DNA of 64,000 nucleotides from Treponema sp. UBA6367 (GCA_002437725.1 DJRF01000022.1:37217-101216), one strand, 5' to 3'. Counted from the first letter of the stretch, positions 50,970-59,770 are shown. The notes: generated from the sequence alone by a model not told the origin. Translations and numbers: made by a program.

Positions 50970-52790
50970 ATGAGTCAAAACATTGCTTTTAATTCTCCAC
51001 AAGATTCTCCTCATGCACTTCTTGAGGAATTTTTTACAAACTTTTCTTATTTTTCAAACGAAGAAAAAGAAAAAATCACAAAAGCTTGGAATTTTCTTTG
51101 CAAAAAAAGCGAAGGTCTTTCTCGCTCTTGTGGAAAACCTTATTACTTGCACCCTCTTAGAATTGCCTTTATTCTTGCAGAAAACAATTTTGACGCAGAC
51201 TGCATAATTGCAGGAATTTTGCATAGCGTTTATTCGCTGGGAGCAACACCAGAAGAAATAGAATCAGAGTTTGGAAAAACCGTACTAAACATAATAAATG
51301 GCACGTCCAAAATAATGAATCTTTCCATAAATTCTAAAACTCTGCAGCAGGCAGATGCCATAAGGAAAATGCTCTTTGCAATGGTAGACGACATAAGAGT
51401 CATCTTTGTAAAAATTGCCGACAAACTCGACCGCATTCAAAACATAAAAAGCCTTGAAACAGAAAAGCAAAGAGCGTTAGCAGCCGAAGCTATAGATATT
51501 TGGGCACCTTTGGCAGACAGGCTCGGTATGCAGCAGGTAAAAAATGAATTTGAAGATTCAAGCCTAAAATACACAAATCCAGACGCATTTCAACAAATAA
51601 AAGCTGTAATCAGCCAAAAAAAAGAAGAGCGCGCTGCCTACTTAAATAATGCTGTAAGCAAAATTCAAAAAGAAGCAGAAAAAGCTGGCATAAAAATTTC
51701 GATTACAAGCCGAGCAAAGCACTTTTATTCAATTTATCAAAAGATGCGAAAAAGAAACAAAGAACCTGGAGAACTTTTTGACTTATTAGCATTGCGAATA
51801 ATCTGCCAAACAAACCAAGAATGTTATACTCTAATAGGAATTGTTCATAGCCTTTGGAAACCTTTAGACGGAAGGTTCAAGGACTACATTGCAATGCCAA
51901 AAGCAAACGGTTACCAGTCGCTGCACACAACGGTAATGTGCGAAGACCGGCCTCTTGAAATTCAAATAAGAACTCAAAAAATGCACGACATTGCCGAACA
52001 CGGGGTCGCAAGCCACTGGCTTTACAAGAAAGGAACAAACCACGACCTTGTAGACGCTGGAAAACTTGGCATTTTTAACCAGCTGCAAGAGCTTAAGGAA
52101 AAATCGTTTACCAACGACTTGTATTTTCAGAATTTTAAAAATGACTTGCTAGGTGACGAAATTGTTGTATTTACGCCAAAGGGTGATGTAAAACAGCTTC
52201 CAGTTGGTTCTAACGCAATTGATTTTGCGTATTCAATCCACAGCGCGATTGGCGAAAAAATTGTAGGCGCTAAGGCTGATGGAAAAATAATTTCCCTTAC
52301 GCAAGAGCTTAAAAACACTCAAATTATAGAAATACTTACAAATCCTCAGGCACACCCGACAGAATCTCAGTTAAAAAGTGTGAAAACATACAAGGCAAAG
52401 CAAAAAATTCATGCGTGGCTTGTGGCAAACGACCCGAACTTTATGGACAAGGCTGCCGCCGAAAAGTTGATGGCAGAGAATGCAACGGCTTTAGCATTGC
52501 AAAATCAAGGTGAACAAAGAAAAGTTCATAAAAAAGGAACAAAAACAGAAAATCGCCAGGAAAATTCAAACTCAAAAAAAGTAGAAAAAGTTCGCATTGG
52601 AAACACATCAAACTTTATGGTAACTTTTGCTCAATGCTGCAGACCAAAATATCCAGATCCAATAGTAGGCTATGTAAGCCGCTACAAAGGAATTACAGTT
52701 CACAAGGCATCTTGTCCGACTTTTCAGCGTATTCAAAGCGTTGAAAACAGAACTATTGACGTACAGTGGGATGTAGATCCAAACGAATAG
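50970..52790 (+). CDS. RelA-type (p)ppGpp synthetase, hydrolase domain degenerate, no ACT domain
   Basis: The 606 residues have an N-terminal HD domain (about 30-200) that is probably inactive: the catalytic HD is HS (85-86, LHSVY), the following Glu-Asp pair is missing (SLG), and ADRLHN is ADKLDR (150-155). The synthetase domain (about 230-350) is intact with RAKHFYSIYQKM, KDYIAMPKANGYQSLHTTV and LEIQIRTQKMHDIAEHGVASHW. A TGS domain (LGDEIVVFTPKGDVKQLP) and a zinc-finger-like region with CCRPKYPDPIVGYVSRYKG follow. The protein ends about 35 residues after this motif, so the C-terminal ACT domain of normal RelA/SpoT is absent. It should make (p)ppGpp but not destroy it. Confidence 0.9.
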   Translation: MSQNIAFNSPQDSPHALLEEFFTNFSYFSNEEKEKITKAWNFLCKKSEGLSRSCGKPYYLHPLRIAFILAENNFDADCIIAGILHSVYSLGATPEEIESEFGKTVLNIINGTSKIMNLSINSKTLQQADAIRKMLFAMVDDIRVIFVKIADKLDRIQNIKSLETEKQRALAAEAIDIWAPLADRLGMQQVKNEFEDSSLKYTNPDAFQQIKAVISQKKEERAAYLNNAVSKIQKEAEKAGIKISITSRAKHFYSIYQKMRKRNKEPGELFDLLALRIICQTNQECYTLIGIVHSLWKPLDGRFKDYIAMPKANGYQSLHTTVMCEDRPLEIQIRTQKMHDIAEHGVASHWLYKKGTNHDLVDAGKLGIFNQLQELKEKSFTNDLYFQNFKNDLLGDEIVVFTPKGDVKQLPVGSNAIDFAYSIHSAIGEKIVGAKADGKIISLTQELKNTQIIEILTNPQAHPTESQLKSVKTYKAKQKIHAWLVANDPNFMDKAAAEKLMAENATALALQNQGEQRKVHKKGTKTENRQENSNSKKVEKVRIGNTSNFMVTFAQCCRPKYPDPIVGYVSRYKGITVHKASCPTFQRIQSVENRTIDVQWDVDPNE

Positions 52791-52817
52791 AAAAAACTAA
52801 AGGCAGAACTTTTTACC

Positions 52818-52899
52818 TAGCCCGAATGTCGAGTTTTTTATAAATTGTAAATTCGCTTGCGCTTTTTCTCATTTTCCTAAAAACTCGACATTCGGGCTA
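52818..52899. terminator. Short palindromic element with perfect terminal repeats (bidirectional terminator)
   Basis: Perfect 21-bp inverted ends (52818-52838 with 52879-52899) enclose 40 bases. The ends and inner bases match the left and right ends of the long family, so this is an internally deleted copy. It lies between convergent relA and the U32 gene and can end both. Confidence 0.8.
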
Positions 52900-52909
52900 C
52901 ATAATAATT

Positions 52910-54373
52910 TTAGCGACCTCCGTCGCGTATAACTCCAGGTTCGTAATCCGGGTCTTCTACGCGAACAAGGCAGCCGTTTTGCAAATCAAAATCTGTGTAA
53001 ACAACACATTTATGGCCATCGCAAACCCAGTCGCGTTCTAAAGCAGTTTCAGGATCTATCATTGTCCAAGTTTTAGGGGCAGCCTTTATGCTTACAATAT
53101 CTGGACTAACGAATTCTATCGTTTGCTCTTTTTTTATCATGTTTAGCGGCTTTATTTCATACATCTTACGGCCATCAATTTTTTCTACAGGAACAGGCAT
53201 TCTGTCTGGATGAAGTTCAAATTCCTTTAGTCTAGCCTTTTTTGCTTCTGGATGCAAAGAATTCATGTAAAGCTCAAAATCTTTTTTTGCTTTTTGCGCA
53301 TTTTGTAAAATGCTTTCTTCTTCGCTTTTAGAAAGTCTTTTTACGATTTCTGCGCAAAGAATATAGCGGCTATCTGTGGCGCCGCTTACAGTTTTGTCCG
53401 CCTCGGCGGCATTATAGTAAAAACCGGTTCCACTTTCACGGTGGCTTACATTTTCAAGCTCGTCAATAAAAGGCTTTGCCTGCTCGCCTGTTATTTTGCC
53501 TTCAATTACGTCTAAAGCCTTTCTGTAAGCGCGTGTAACTAAAGCAACGTAATAGACGCTTTTCATTCTTCCTTCAATTTTTAAGGAATCAAGCCCCGAA
53601 TCAATCATATCTTTTAAGTGCTCGACCATCCTTATATCTTTGCTAGAAAGCAGGGCTGTAAAATCTTCGCCTTCAAAAATCGGATAGTATTCACCTGGCC
53701 GTTTTTTCTCTTGAAGAACTAAATTTCCGCTAGCGGCAAACTCTTTTGCGTTTTCAGGATTTGCCAAAAGCTCGTAATCCCAACGGCAGCTGTGGCTGCA
53801 CGCGCCAAGCTGGGCGCTTCTTCCGCTCATATAGGCGCTCATTAAACAACGCCCTGCATAGGCAATACACATTGCTCCGTGGCAAAAGGCTTCAAGTTCC
53901 ATATCGGGAACAGCATCTTTTATTTCCCTGATTTCTTTTAGGCTTACTTCGCGGCCAAGCACAACCCTTTTAAAACCCAAAGATTTATACATTTTTACAG
54001 CTTCACGATTTATGCAGCTAGCTTGCGTGCTAACATGAAGGTCGGCGTTTGGAAAATACTTTTGTAAAATAGGAACAATTCCTAAATCTTGAACAATAAA
54101 AGCATCTATTGGATACGATTTAAAATAATCTATATTAGAAAGAAAATTATCAATATCACGATTATGAAAACTTATATTCAATGCGCAGTGAAGCTTTTTC
54201 CCTGGAAACCGCTTTTTTAATTCGGAAACTTTTTTATATTCATCCTCATAAAAATTGTCTGCCTTCACTCTAAGACTGAATTTCTTTAGACCAATGTAAG
54301 CGGCATCTGCTCCGTAGGCGTAAGCGTAATACAGTTTTTCAACATTTCCTGCAGGAGAAAGTAATTCTATCAT
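52910..54373 (-). CDS. U32-family protein (TrhP-like tRNA hydroxylation factor)
   Basis: The 487 residues contain the U32 signature with conserved cysteines: LEAFCHGAMCIAYAGRC (cysteines near 164, 169 and 177) and LGACSHSCRW. The N-terminus MIELLSPAGNVEKLYYAYAYG is the family start. Annotated as peptidases historically, U32 members of this type (TrhP/YegQ) are needed for 5-hydroxyuridine formation in tRNA, often using prephenate. This use is known for the family and inferred here. A C-terminal barrel domain (about 380-487) is present. The ATG overlaps the stop of the upstream esterase gene (ATGA). Confidence 0.88.
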   Translation of the reverse strand: MIELLSPAGNVEKLYYAYAYGADAAYIGLKKFSLRVKADNFYEDEYKKVSELKKRFPGKKLHCALNISFHNRDIDNFLSNIDYFKSYPIDAFIVQDLGIVPILQKYFPNADLHVSTQASCINREAVKMYKSLGFKRVVLGREVSLKEIREIKDAVPDMELEAFCHGAMCIAYAGRCLMSAYMSGRSAQLGACSHSCRWDYELLANPENAKEFAASGNLVLQEKKRPGEYYPIFEGEDFTALLSSKDIRMVEHLKDMIDSGLDSLKIEGRMKSVYYVALVTRAYRKALDVIEGKITGEQAKPFIDELENVSHRESGTGFYYNAAEADKTVSGATDSRYILCAEIVKRLSKSEEESILQNAQKAKKDFELYMNSLHPEAKKARLKEFELHPDRMPVPVEKIDGRKMYEIKPLNMIKKEQTIEFVSPDIVSIKAAPKTWTMIDPETALERDWVCDGHKCVVYTDFDLQNGCLVRVEDPDYEPGVIRDGGR

Positions 54374-55389
54374 GCGTCAGCCCTCATACTGTGTTCTAGA
54401 ACAGGCTTGTTTTCATAACTCTTTCCAACAGAAGTTTCATTATCTATTCCAGAAATTACCGCAGAGAATTTATCAAACGCGCGATGAGAAGCATCCAAGT
54501 ATTCATCTGCAAACTGAAAAAAGTTCATCATATCTGGCCAAGCATCAAGCTCACATTCACTTCCTGCGTCTTTTACTTTTTTACAAAATTCTTTTGCTTC
54601 TTCCAAAAGGATTTCTTTTTCGCCCATTTGAATATAAACCGGAGGAAATCCTGTTAAAAGCTCGCGAGAAGCAAAAATCGGCGAAACCAACGGATTTTCA
54701 AGATTTGATGCATAAGTGTATACATCTCCGCTGCGCAAAAGACATTCCCCAGACATAACTTCATCGCAAACTTTTTTTCCACTAATAAGCGCAGAATTTG
54801 AACTTAAATTTAACCAAGGACTGAATAAAACTATTTTTTTTATGCAAACTCTGTAGCGTTCTCGTAAACTCAATACCAAAGAAAGAGCCTGACTCGCCCC
54901 AGAACCGTCGGCAGCAATAATAACTTCTGGCTGAATATTTTGCTTTTCGCCATTTTCGTCGATGGAAGAATCCAATGAGCAAGCAATTTGCTCTTCTGTA
55001 AAAAGCGCGCGAAAACAGGCTTGCAAATCTTCTATCGCAGCAGGAAAAGCATAAGTTGGCGCAAGGCGAAATTCAGGAACAACAGTTCTGCTGTAAGCTT
55101 TGTTAGCCAAAACTGAACAAAAACTTCTGTAACTTGAACGCGAGCCTGCAACAAAGCAACCGCCGTGAATGTAAAGCATTATTCTTTTTGAAGAATATAT
55201 TTCTGGAACAAGGACATCGCAATTTATGCCGCCATAATTGCGTTCTTGCCTCTCAACGCGATTAGGAAGAATTGGCTCGTAAAAAGAGTCTTCTATTTTT
55301 TTTCTAAATGAACTTACGTTTGATTTTGAATTAAAAACAAGTAATTTTAATTTTTTAATTGCAGCTTTTCTGTTATCTTTTGAAGCCAT
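54370..55389 (-). CDS. Alpha/beta-hydrolase (esterase, HSL-like)
   Basis: The ATG at 55389 (339 residues) is preferred because the -10 box at 55403-55398 would otherwise lie inside the longer frame from 55485. IMLYIHGGCFVAGS is the oxyanion-hole HGG motif of hormone-sensitive-lipase-like esterases. FRLAPTYAFPAAIEDLQACF is the typical following strand-helix. The nucleophile region ADGSGASQAL has an atypical G-S-G-A-S in place of GDSAG. The C-terminus includes the GEKEILLEEAKEFCKKVKDAGS segment with the expected acid and a late His (DASHRAF region unclear). It is probably a cytosolic esterase of unknown substrate. Confidence 0.8.
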   Translation of the reverse strand: MASKDNRKAAIKKLKLLVFNSKSNVSSFRKKIEDSFYEPILPNRVERQERNYGGINCDVLVPEIYSSKRIMLYIHGGCFVAGSRSSYRSFCSVLANKAYSRTVVPEFRLAPTYAFPAAIEDLQACFRALFTEEQIACSLDSSIDENGEKQNIQPEVIIAADGSGASQALSLVLSLRERYRVCIKKIVLFSPWLNLSSNSALISGKKVCDEVMSGECLLRSGDVYTYASNLENPLVSPIFASRELLTGFPPVYIQMGEKEILLEEAKEFCKKVKDAGSECELDAWPDMMNFFQFADEYLDASHRAFDKFSAVISGIDNETSVGKSYENKPVLEHSMRADA

Positions 55390-55397
55390 AATCATAA

Positions 55398-55430
55398 AGT
55401 ATAGCAAATGAAACTGTTTTTTGCTATACT
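55398..55430. promoter_or_regulatory. Palindromic bidirectional promoter between esterase and metA
   Basis: Perfect 11-bp arms agtatagcaaa (55398-55408) and tttgctatact (55420-55430) each contain a TATACT -10-like box, one for each direction. The spacing to the esterase start predicts little or no leader. A symmetrical arrangement could let one regulator control both genes. Confidence 0.55.
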
Positions 55431-55459
55431 CACAATCGATTTCACTGATTTGTAAAAAA

Positions 55460-55497
55460 ACTTGCACCTTTGTTTTAGGTTGCAAGTCAATTTTTTT
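55460..55497 (+). terminator. Terminator-like hairpin in the metA leader (candidate attenuator)
   Basis: acttgcacct (55460-55469) pairs with aggttgcaagt (55477-55487), one base bulged, then caa and a run of seven T's (55491-55497). It lies between the metA promoter and its ATG (55532), so it could stop transcription before metA unless prevented. No leader peptide, T-box or SAM-riboswitch motif is visible. Confidence 0.6.
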
Positions 55498-55531
55498 ATG
55501 ACTGTGAAAAAAACGCTTTTAGGAAAAGACT

Positions 55532-56440
55532 ATGCCTATAAAAATAAAATCAGATCTTCCTGCATGCAGCATTCTTGAACACGAGAACATTTTCGTAATC
55601 ACAGAAAAAAGAGCTCTTTCTCAAGATATAAGACCTCTCAAAGTAGCCATAGTCAATCTTATGCCCACAAGAGAAACCACAGAAACGCAGCTCTTAAGAC
55701 TTTTAGGCAACACGCCTCTGCAAATTGAAATTTCTCTCATCAGAATGGAAAACCATTTGTACAAAAACACAGGCTCTGATTATCTTGACAAATATTATAT
55801 TCCGTCTAGCGAACTTTTTAAAAATAAGTACGACGGAATGCTTATAACAGGAGCTCCCGTTGAACAAATTGCTTTTGAACAGGTTGACTATTGGGAAGAA
55901 CTCTGCAAAATAATGGATTACGCAAAAGGGAATGTTTTTTCAACATTGTATCTCTGCTGGGGCGCATTTGCGGGGCTTTACCACCTGCACGGAATTCAAA
56001 AACGCCCGCTAGAAGAAAAACTATTTGGAATCTTCATGAATGAAAGAGCCACTCTAAACGAACCGCTTTTAAGAGGTTTTGACGACATTTTTCCAATTCC
56101 GCAAAGCCGCCACACAACAATAAACGAAGAAGATATTATAATTCATCCAGAACTTAGCATTTTGGCAAAATCTTCAGAAGCCGGAGTTACGCTTATAAAA
56201 TCGACCGACAACCGCGAAATTTTCATGACAGGCCACCTGGAATACGACACAAACACTCTTTCAAACGAATACTGGCGAGACAAAACTAAGAACCTACCTA
56301 TAAATTTGCCTAAAAACTATTTTCCAAACAACAATCCGTGCCTGCCGCCATCTTCGTATTGGAGAAGCACAGCGCATCTCTTATTCAGCAACTGGTTAAA
56401 CTATTACGTATACCAAGAAACGCCTTACAACTTTGTGTAA
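55532..56440 (+). CDS. metA: Homoserine O-acyltransferase, probably acetyl-CoA-dependent
   Basis: It activates homoserine for methionine synthesis. The 302 residues contain the catalytic Cys142 (TLYLCWGAFAGLY), PQSRHT, and His235/Glu237 (GHLEYD), as in MetA. Residue 111 is Glu (GAPVEQI). Published work on Bacillus MetA links Glu111 to acetyl-CoA use and Gly111 to succinyl-CoA use, so this should be a homoserine O-acetyltransferase despite the metA name. A terminator-like hairpin in its leader suggests attenuation. An AGGA ribosome site precedes the ATG. Its 3' end overlaps the end of the convergent methyltransferase gene by 16 bases. Confidence 0.93.
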   Translation: MPIKIKSDLPACSILEHENIFVITEKRALSQDIRPLKVAIVNLMPTRETTETQLLRLLGNTPLQIEISLIRMENHLYKNTGSDYLDKYYIPSSELFKNKYDGMLITGAPVEQIAFEQVDYWEELCKIMDYAKGNVFSTLYLCWGAFAGLYHLHGIQKRPLEEKLFGIFMNERATLNEPLLRGFDDIFPIPQSRHTTINEEDIIIHPELSILAKSSEAGVTLIKSTDNREIFMTGHLEYDTNTLSNEYWRDKTKNLPINLPKNYFPNNNPCLPPSSYWRSTAHLLFSNWLNYYVYQETPYNFV

Positions 56441-57393
56441 ATCCAGGTAAGCTCGTGCTTGTTATAATTAAGGTGCATAACGCGGCTGTTCGGAATATTT
56501 GCAAACTGTTCTATTATATTCCAATCTGGTTCCCCTTGCATTTTTATTGTGCAAATCATATTTCTGCACAGACCGCTTTCCAGCCAGACATTTACCCATT
56601 TTAAGAGCCTTTCAGGGTAACAAATCACATCGCTAAAAACCCAGTCACAAAAACCTATATCGGAAGGCTTAAGCGTAAAAGCATCGTGCTTTTCAAACTT
56701 TACTAAAGGATTTTCCATCAGCTCTGGAACAAGCTCGCTTCTGTCTACCGCATAAACGTTAGCACCCAAGCCCGCAAGAACCCAAGTCCATCCTCCAGGA
56801 CATGCTCCAGCTTCAAAACACCTTTCGCCAGGTTTTGGAAGTTGCGTTCCGTTCAGCAGCTGAGCCACAGTAAGACTTTCTTGAATCTTCAAATAAGCTC
56901 TGCTAGGCGGATTTTCATGATCTTCTTCAAAAAGCAGTTGTCCCGCAGGCAAAAAAGAAGACGTTTTGGCGCTTGCAATCATGGTGTTAGAATCAAGCAG
57001 CGTGTAAAGCCCCATTGGAGAAGAAGGAATTTTTACAGGAAACTTTCGGTTTTTTAGATTTATATATGGAAGTTTATCTTGAATTAGTTGAGAGCGCCTA
57101 AACAACTGGTACTGATAAGGCGCCCAATTTCGCTGCTGCTCTTTTAACTTGCAAGCGGCTTCGCCTATTGAAGAAAACCTTATAAACTTAGGCTCCAACA
57201 TTGAACAACGCGACCAATACGGAAAACTTTTTCTTTCAAAAAGCTGAAAAGGAAACTTTTCAAAAAAAAGAAGGTCGCCATAAACGGCAGTAGGTTTTTG
57301 CTCAATTCCAAACCGGCCTTTTAACTCATTTTCGAGCATACCCAACATTTGAGGAAACGCAAGAAAAGCAACGCTTTTTAAATCATCTGACAT
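56425..57393 (-). CDS. RlmM-like 2'-O-methyltransferase (FtsJ-fold)
   Basis: The 322-residue protein has the SAM-binding loop CFEAGACPGGWTWVLAGLGANVYAVD, with the FtsJ/RrmJ-like active-site pattern including FSDVICYPERL, CTIKMQGEPDW and a late Lys-Glu segment (NKHELTW). An N-terminal extension (about 1-170) resembles the extra domain of RlmM, which methylates C2498 of 23S rRNA in enterobacteria. The tetrad K-D-K-E appears present but I have not assigned each residue. Its gene overlaps the PilZ gene end by 16 bases upstream and the metA 3' end by 16 bases downstream. Confidence 0.8.
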   Translation of the reverse strand: MSDDLKSVAFLAFPQMLGMLENELKGRFGIEQKPTAVYGDLLFFEKFPFQLFERKSFPYWSRCSMLEPKFIRFSSIGEAACKLKEQQRNWAPYQYQLFRRSQLIQDKLPYINLKNRKFPVKIPSSPMGLYTLLDSNTMIASAKTSSFLPAGQLLFEEDHENPPSRAYLKIQESLTVAQLLNGTQLPKPGERCFEAGACPGGWTWVLAGLGANVYAVDRSELVPELMENPLVKFEKHDAFTLKPSDIGFCDWVFSDVICYPERLLKWVNVWLESGLCRNMICTIKMQGEPDWNIIEQFANIPNSRVMHLNYNKHELTWIYTKL

Positions 57394-57761
57394 ACAGAAC
57401 CACTTATCTGTTCTACAATATTATCACTGTTTACATCTTCGCAAAGCTGAGCGACATATTCAGAAAGCCTAGCAAAATCTTTTGATGGCAAAATTCTAAA
57501 ACCAATTTCTGTAGTCCCATTAGACTCTCTTGCCCACTGCGGATGGCAAACCAAAGAAAACTGACCTTCTGAAGCGGCTCGTGCAAATGTAATCTTAGAT
57601 TCATAATCGTTGTCCAAATCTACAACAATGGGAAAGTGAAAACGAACTTTGCAACCGTCTTTACTTATATTTTCAAGAGTTCCTGGCAGTGCGCAAAGTT
57701 CGTTAGATTCAAATCTGCCCATGTCATCGAATCTTGGCGAAAGTCTGTTTTTATGGTTCAT
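57378..57761 (-). CDS. PilZ-domain protein (c-di-GMP receptor)
   Basis: The 127 residues contain the PilZ motif pair: NRLSPRF near the N-terminus (RxxxR) and LENISKDGCKVRF (D/NxSxxG). A beta-barrel of about 90 residues follows (KITFARAASEGQFSLVCH, PQWARESNG, EIGFRIL), and the end is helical. PilZ proteins bind cyclic-di-GMP and act on motility, secretion or enzymes. It has no other domain. The 3' end overlaps the methyltransferase gene start by 16 bases. It supports c-di-GMP signalling together with the HD-GYP gene. Confidence 0.88.
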   Translation of the reverse strand: MNHKNRLSPRFDDMGRFESNELCALPGTLENISKDGCKVRFHFPIVVDLDNDYESKITFARAASEGQFSLVCHPQWARESNGTTEIGFRILPSKDFARLSEYVAQLCEDVNSDNIVEQISGSVCQMI

Positions 57762-57800
57762 AGGTTTGACAGTATACTAAAATCGCAATTATTTTACAAC

Positions 57801-57830
57801 ACGATTACACACGATTACACACGATTACAC
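57801..57830. repeat. Three tandem copies of a 10-bp unit
   Basis: The unit acgattacac is repeated exactly three times (57801-57830), with partial copies of the last two bases at both edges. It lies upstream of the PilZ gene. Confidence 0.9.
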
Positions 57831-57900
57831 ACTATTAAATCACGCGACATTCACGCCTCCCCGAAGTGCAGCGCGCGCTTTAAGCTTTCAAACACAAAAA

Positions 57901-58332
57901 CTATTTTGCAGAACCGACCAAACACATCCATTCAGCTTCTGCGCAAAGAGTTTCTCCAACATAAGCCTTGCCAGACTGTTTTATCATCTTGCTGGAAACA
58001 CGCAAATTCGTAATTTCCATGCGAACCTTATCGCCAGGTCGAACCTGATTTCTAAACTTCACCTTATCCAAAGTCGCAAAGAAAAACAAACTGCCATCAG
58101 GAACTTTTTTCTGAAAACTTAATGCAGCCCCGCCAGCTTGCGCCATTGTTTCGCACAGAATAACTCCAGGAACAACAGGATAATCAGGAAAATGCCCCTT
58201 AAAAAAGAATTCATTTTCTGTAAAAGTATGCTCACTTACGCTTCCATTGTCATCTGCACTTATAATTTCATCTACAAACAAAAACGGTTCTCTATGCGGA
58301 AGAAGAGATTTTATATCTTTAGTCAAACTCAT
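57901..58332 (-). CDS. fabZ: 3-hydroxyacyl-ACP dehydratase
   Basis: The ATG at 58332 is chosen over 58365 because GGAG lies before it, giving 143 residues, the normal FabZ length. LLPHREPFLFVDEI is the family start, and FKGHFPDYPVVPGVILCE holds the catalytic His (GHFP) and the downstream Glu. It removes water from 3-hydroxyacyl-ACP in fatty-acid elongation. It lies downstream of fabF, across 44 bp that contain a small cttgcaacgcaaac hairpin. The fabA-type isomerase function is not expected from sequence. Confidence 0.95.
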   Translation of the reverse strand: MSLTKDIKSLLPHREPFLFVDEIISADDNGSVSEHTFTENEFFFKGHFPDYPVVPGVILCETMAQAGGAALSFQKKVPDGSLFFFATLDKVKFRNQVRPGDKVRMEITNLRVSSKMIKQSGKAYVGETLCAEAEWMCLVGSAK

Positions 58333-58375
58333 ATTTACTCCATCATAATCAAACTTGCAACGCAAACTTAAATTT

Positions 58376-59632
58376 TTATTCGCTAAATTTCTTTATGATA
58401 ATAGCCCCATTGTGACCGCCAAAACCAAAAGTCGCGCTCATGGCAGCATCAATGTTCATTTCAACGCCCTTGTTTGGAGTGTAGTCCAAATCACAGCCAC
58501 CTTCAAAATCTTGCTCTTCAAGATTAATTGTAGGAGGCACAAAGCCGTCATTTATAGATTTAACACAAATCATAGCTTCAATTGCACCTGTCGCCCCAAG
58601 GCAGTGTCCGTGCATAGACTTAGTAGAAGAAATCTTTAACTTCTTTGCATTTTCTTCGCCAAAAGCAAGTTTTATCATCCTTGTTTCAGAAGGGTCATTA
58701 ATATGAGTTGAAGTTCCATGAGCATTGTAGTACTGAATTTCTTCAGGCTTCATTCCAGCATCTTTTAAAGCCCTTGTCATGCACTTAGAGCCGCAAATAC
58801 CATCAGGATTAGGAGAAGTAAGATGATAACCATCGCAAGAAGAGCCGTATCCCATAACTTCAGCATAAATCTTTGCGCCGCGAGCTTTTGCGTGTTCATA
58901 ATCTTCTAAAACAAGAATTGCAGAACCTTCGCCCATTACAAAGCCGTTTCTCTTTTTATCAAAAGGACGACTAGCCTTTGCAGGGTCTTCATCAAAACCA
59001 GAAGAAAGCGCATGCAAAACTTCAAACGAAACAATTGCAAAACCATTAATTGTAGATTCAGCTCCTCCTGAAAGACAAACATCGCAGCGTCCAGAGCGAA
59101 CCATATCAAAAGCAGCTCCAAGAGCATCTGTTCCAGAAGAACACGCTGTAGAAACAACCTGGCAAGGACCGTGCAAACCAAACTGCATGGCAATATTTCC
59201 ACAAACTTCATTTGAAATAAGCTCAGGAATTGTCATAGGAGCCGTTTTTACAAGCCCAGATTTGTAATAAGAAATACAACTAGATTCAAAAACCTCAAAG
59301 CCACCAATGCCAACACCCATTATGCAAGCAGTTTCATCAAGAGTTGCCGCATCCCCTTTTAAGCCAGAATCTTCCAAAGCCATTTTCGCCGCCGCAACAC
59401 CGTACTGGCAAAATCTTGCCATTTTTCGGGCATCTTTCGGATCCATATACAAAGCAGGCTCAAAATTCTTTACCTCTGCCGCATAGTGAACTTTATTTAC
59501 ACTTGCGTCAAAGTGACTAATCTTTGCCACACCGCTTTTTCCTTCTTTTACAGAAGTCCAAGTTTCTTCAACCGTATTTCCTAAAGGAGTAATCGCTCCC
59601 ATTCCTGTAATAACTACACGTCTTTTTTCCAT
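58376..59632 (-). CDS. fabF: 3-oxoacyl-ACP synthase II
   Basis: This condensing enzyme has 418 residues when started at 59632 (an upstream ATG lies at 59644). RRVVITGMGAITPLGN is the family start. STACSSGTDALGAAF holds the active-site Cys, NAHGTSTHINDPSET the first catalytic His and KSMHGHCLGATGA the second, a complete Cys-His-His set. It extends malonyl-ACP onto the growing chain. It is in a run with fabG, fabD and fabZ. The gap to fabG (254 bp) holds a GC-rich repeat. Confidence 0.96.
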   Translation of the reverse strand: MEKRRVVITGMGAITPLGNTVEETWTSVKEGKSGVAKISHFDASVNKVHYAAEVKNFEPALYMDPKDARKMARFCQYGVAAAKMALEDSGLKGDAATLDETACIMGVGIGGFEVFESSCISYYKSGLVKTAPMTIPELISNEVCGNIAMQFGLHGPCQVVSTACSSGTDALGAAFDMVRSGRCDVCLSGGAESTINGFAIVSFEVLHALSSGFDEDPAKASRPFDKKRNGFVMGEGSAILVLEDYEHAKARGAKIYAEVMGYGSSCDGYHLTSPNPDGICGSKCMTRALKDAGMKPEEIQYYNAHGTSTHINDPSETRMIKLAFGEENAKKLKISSTKSMHGHCLGATGAIEAMICVKSINDGFVPPTINLEEQDFEGGCDLDYTPNKGVEMNIDAAMSATFGFGGHNGAIIIKKFSE

Positions 59633-59662
59633 TTTTCTACCCATTTTTTAGAACAAATTATT

Positions 59663-59756
59663 TTATTTTTTAAGGAGGGGAAAGTCTCCCCCTCGCTCCC
59701 AAGCCTACAGCTTGTCCGCTACCCTCTCTAGCGGGGCTTCCCCGCAACGCCCCTTT
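59663..59756. repeat. GC-rich repeat element between fabF and fabG
   Basis: This stretch has ggagggg, gtctccccc, the hairpin gcggggcttccccgc (59731-59745) and gcccctttt. Its base composition is far above the AT-rich surroundings. It looks like an inserted repeat, and I see no open frame. Confidence 0.65.
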
Positions 59757-59770
59757 TACTTTTTTTATTT

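Noticed and set aside
55390..55485. Longer N-terminus of the esterase (start at 55485)
   Set aside because: The region contains the predicted palindromic promoter, and the extension has no conserved pattern.
57801..57830. Possible CRISPR array
   Set aside because: The unit is only 10 bp with no spacers and no cas genes are present.
59663..59756. Possible protein-coding segment in the GC-rich stretch
   Set aside because: No frame has a start and ribosome site, and the sequence is dominated by hairpins.
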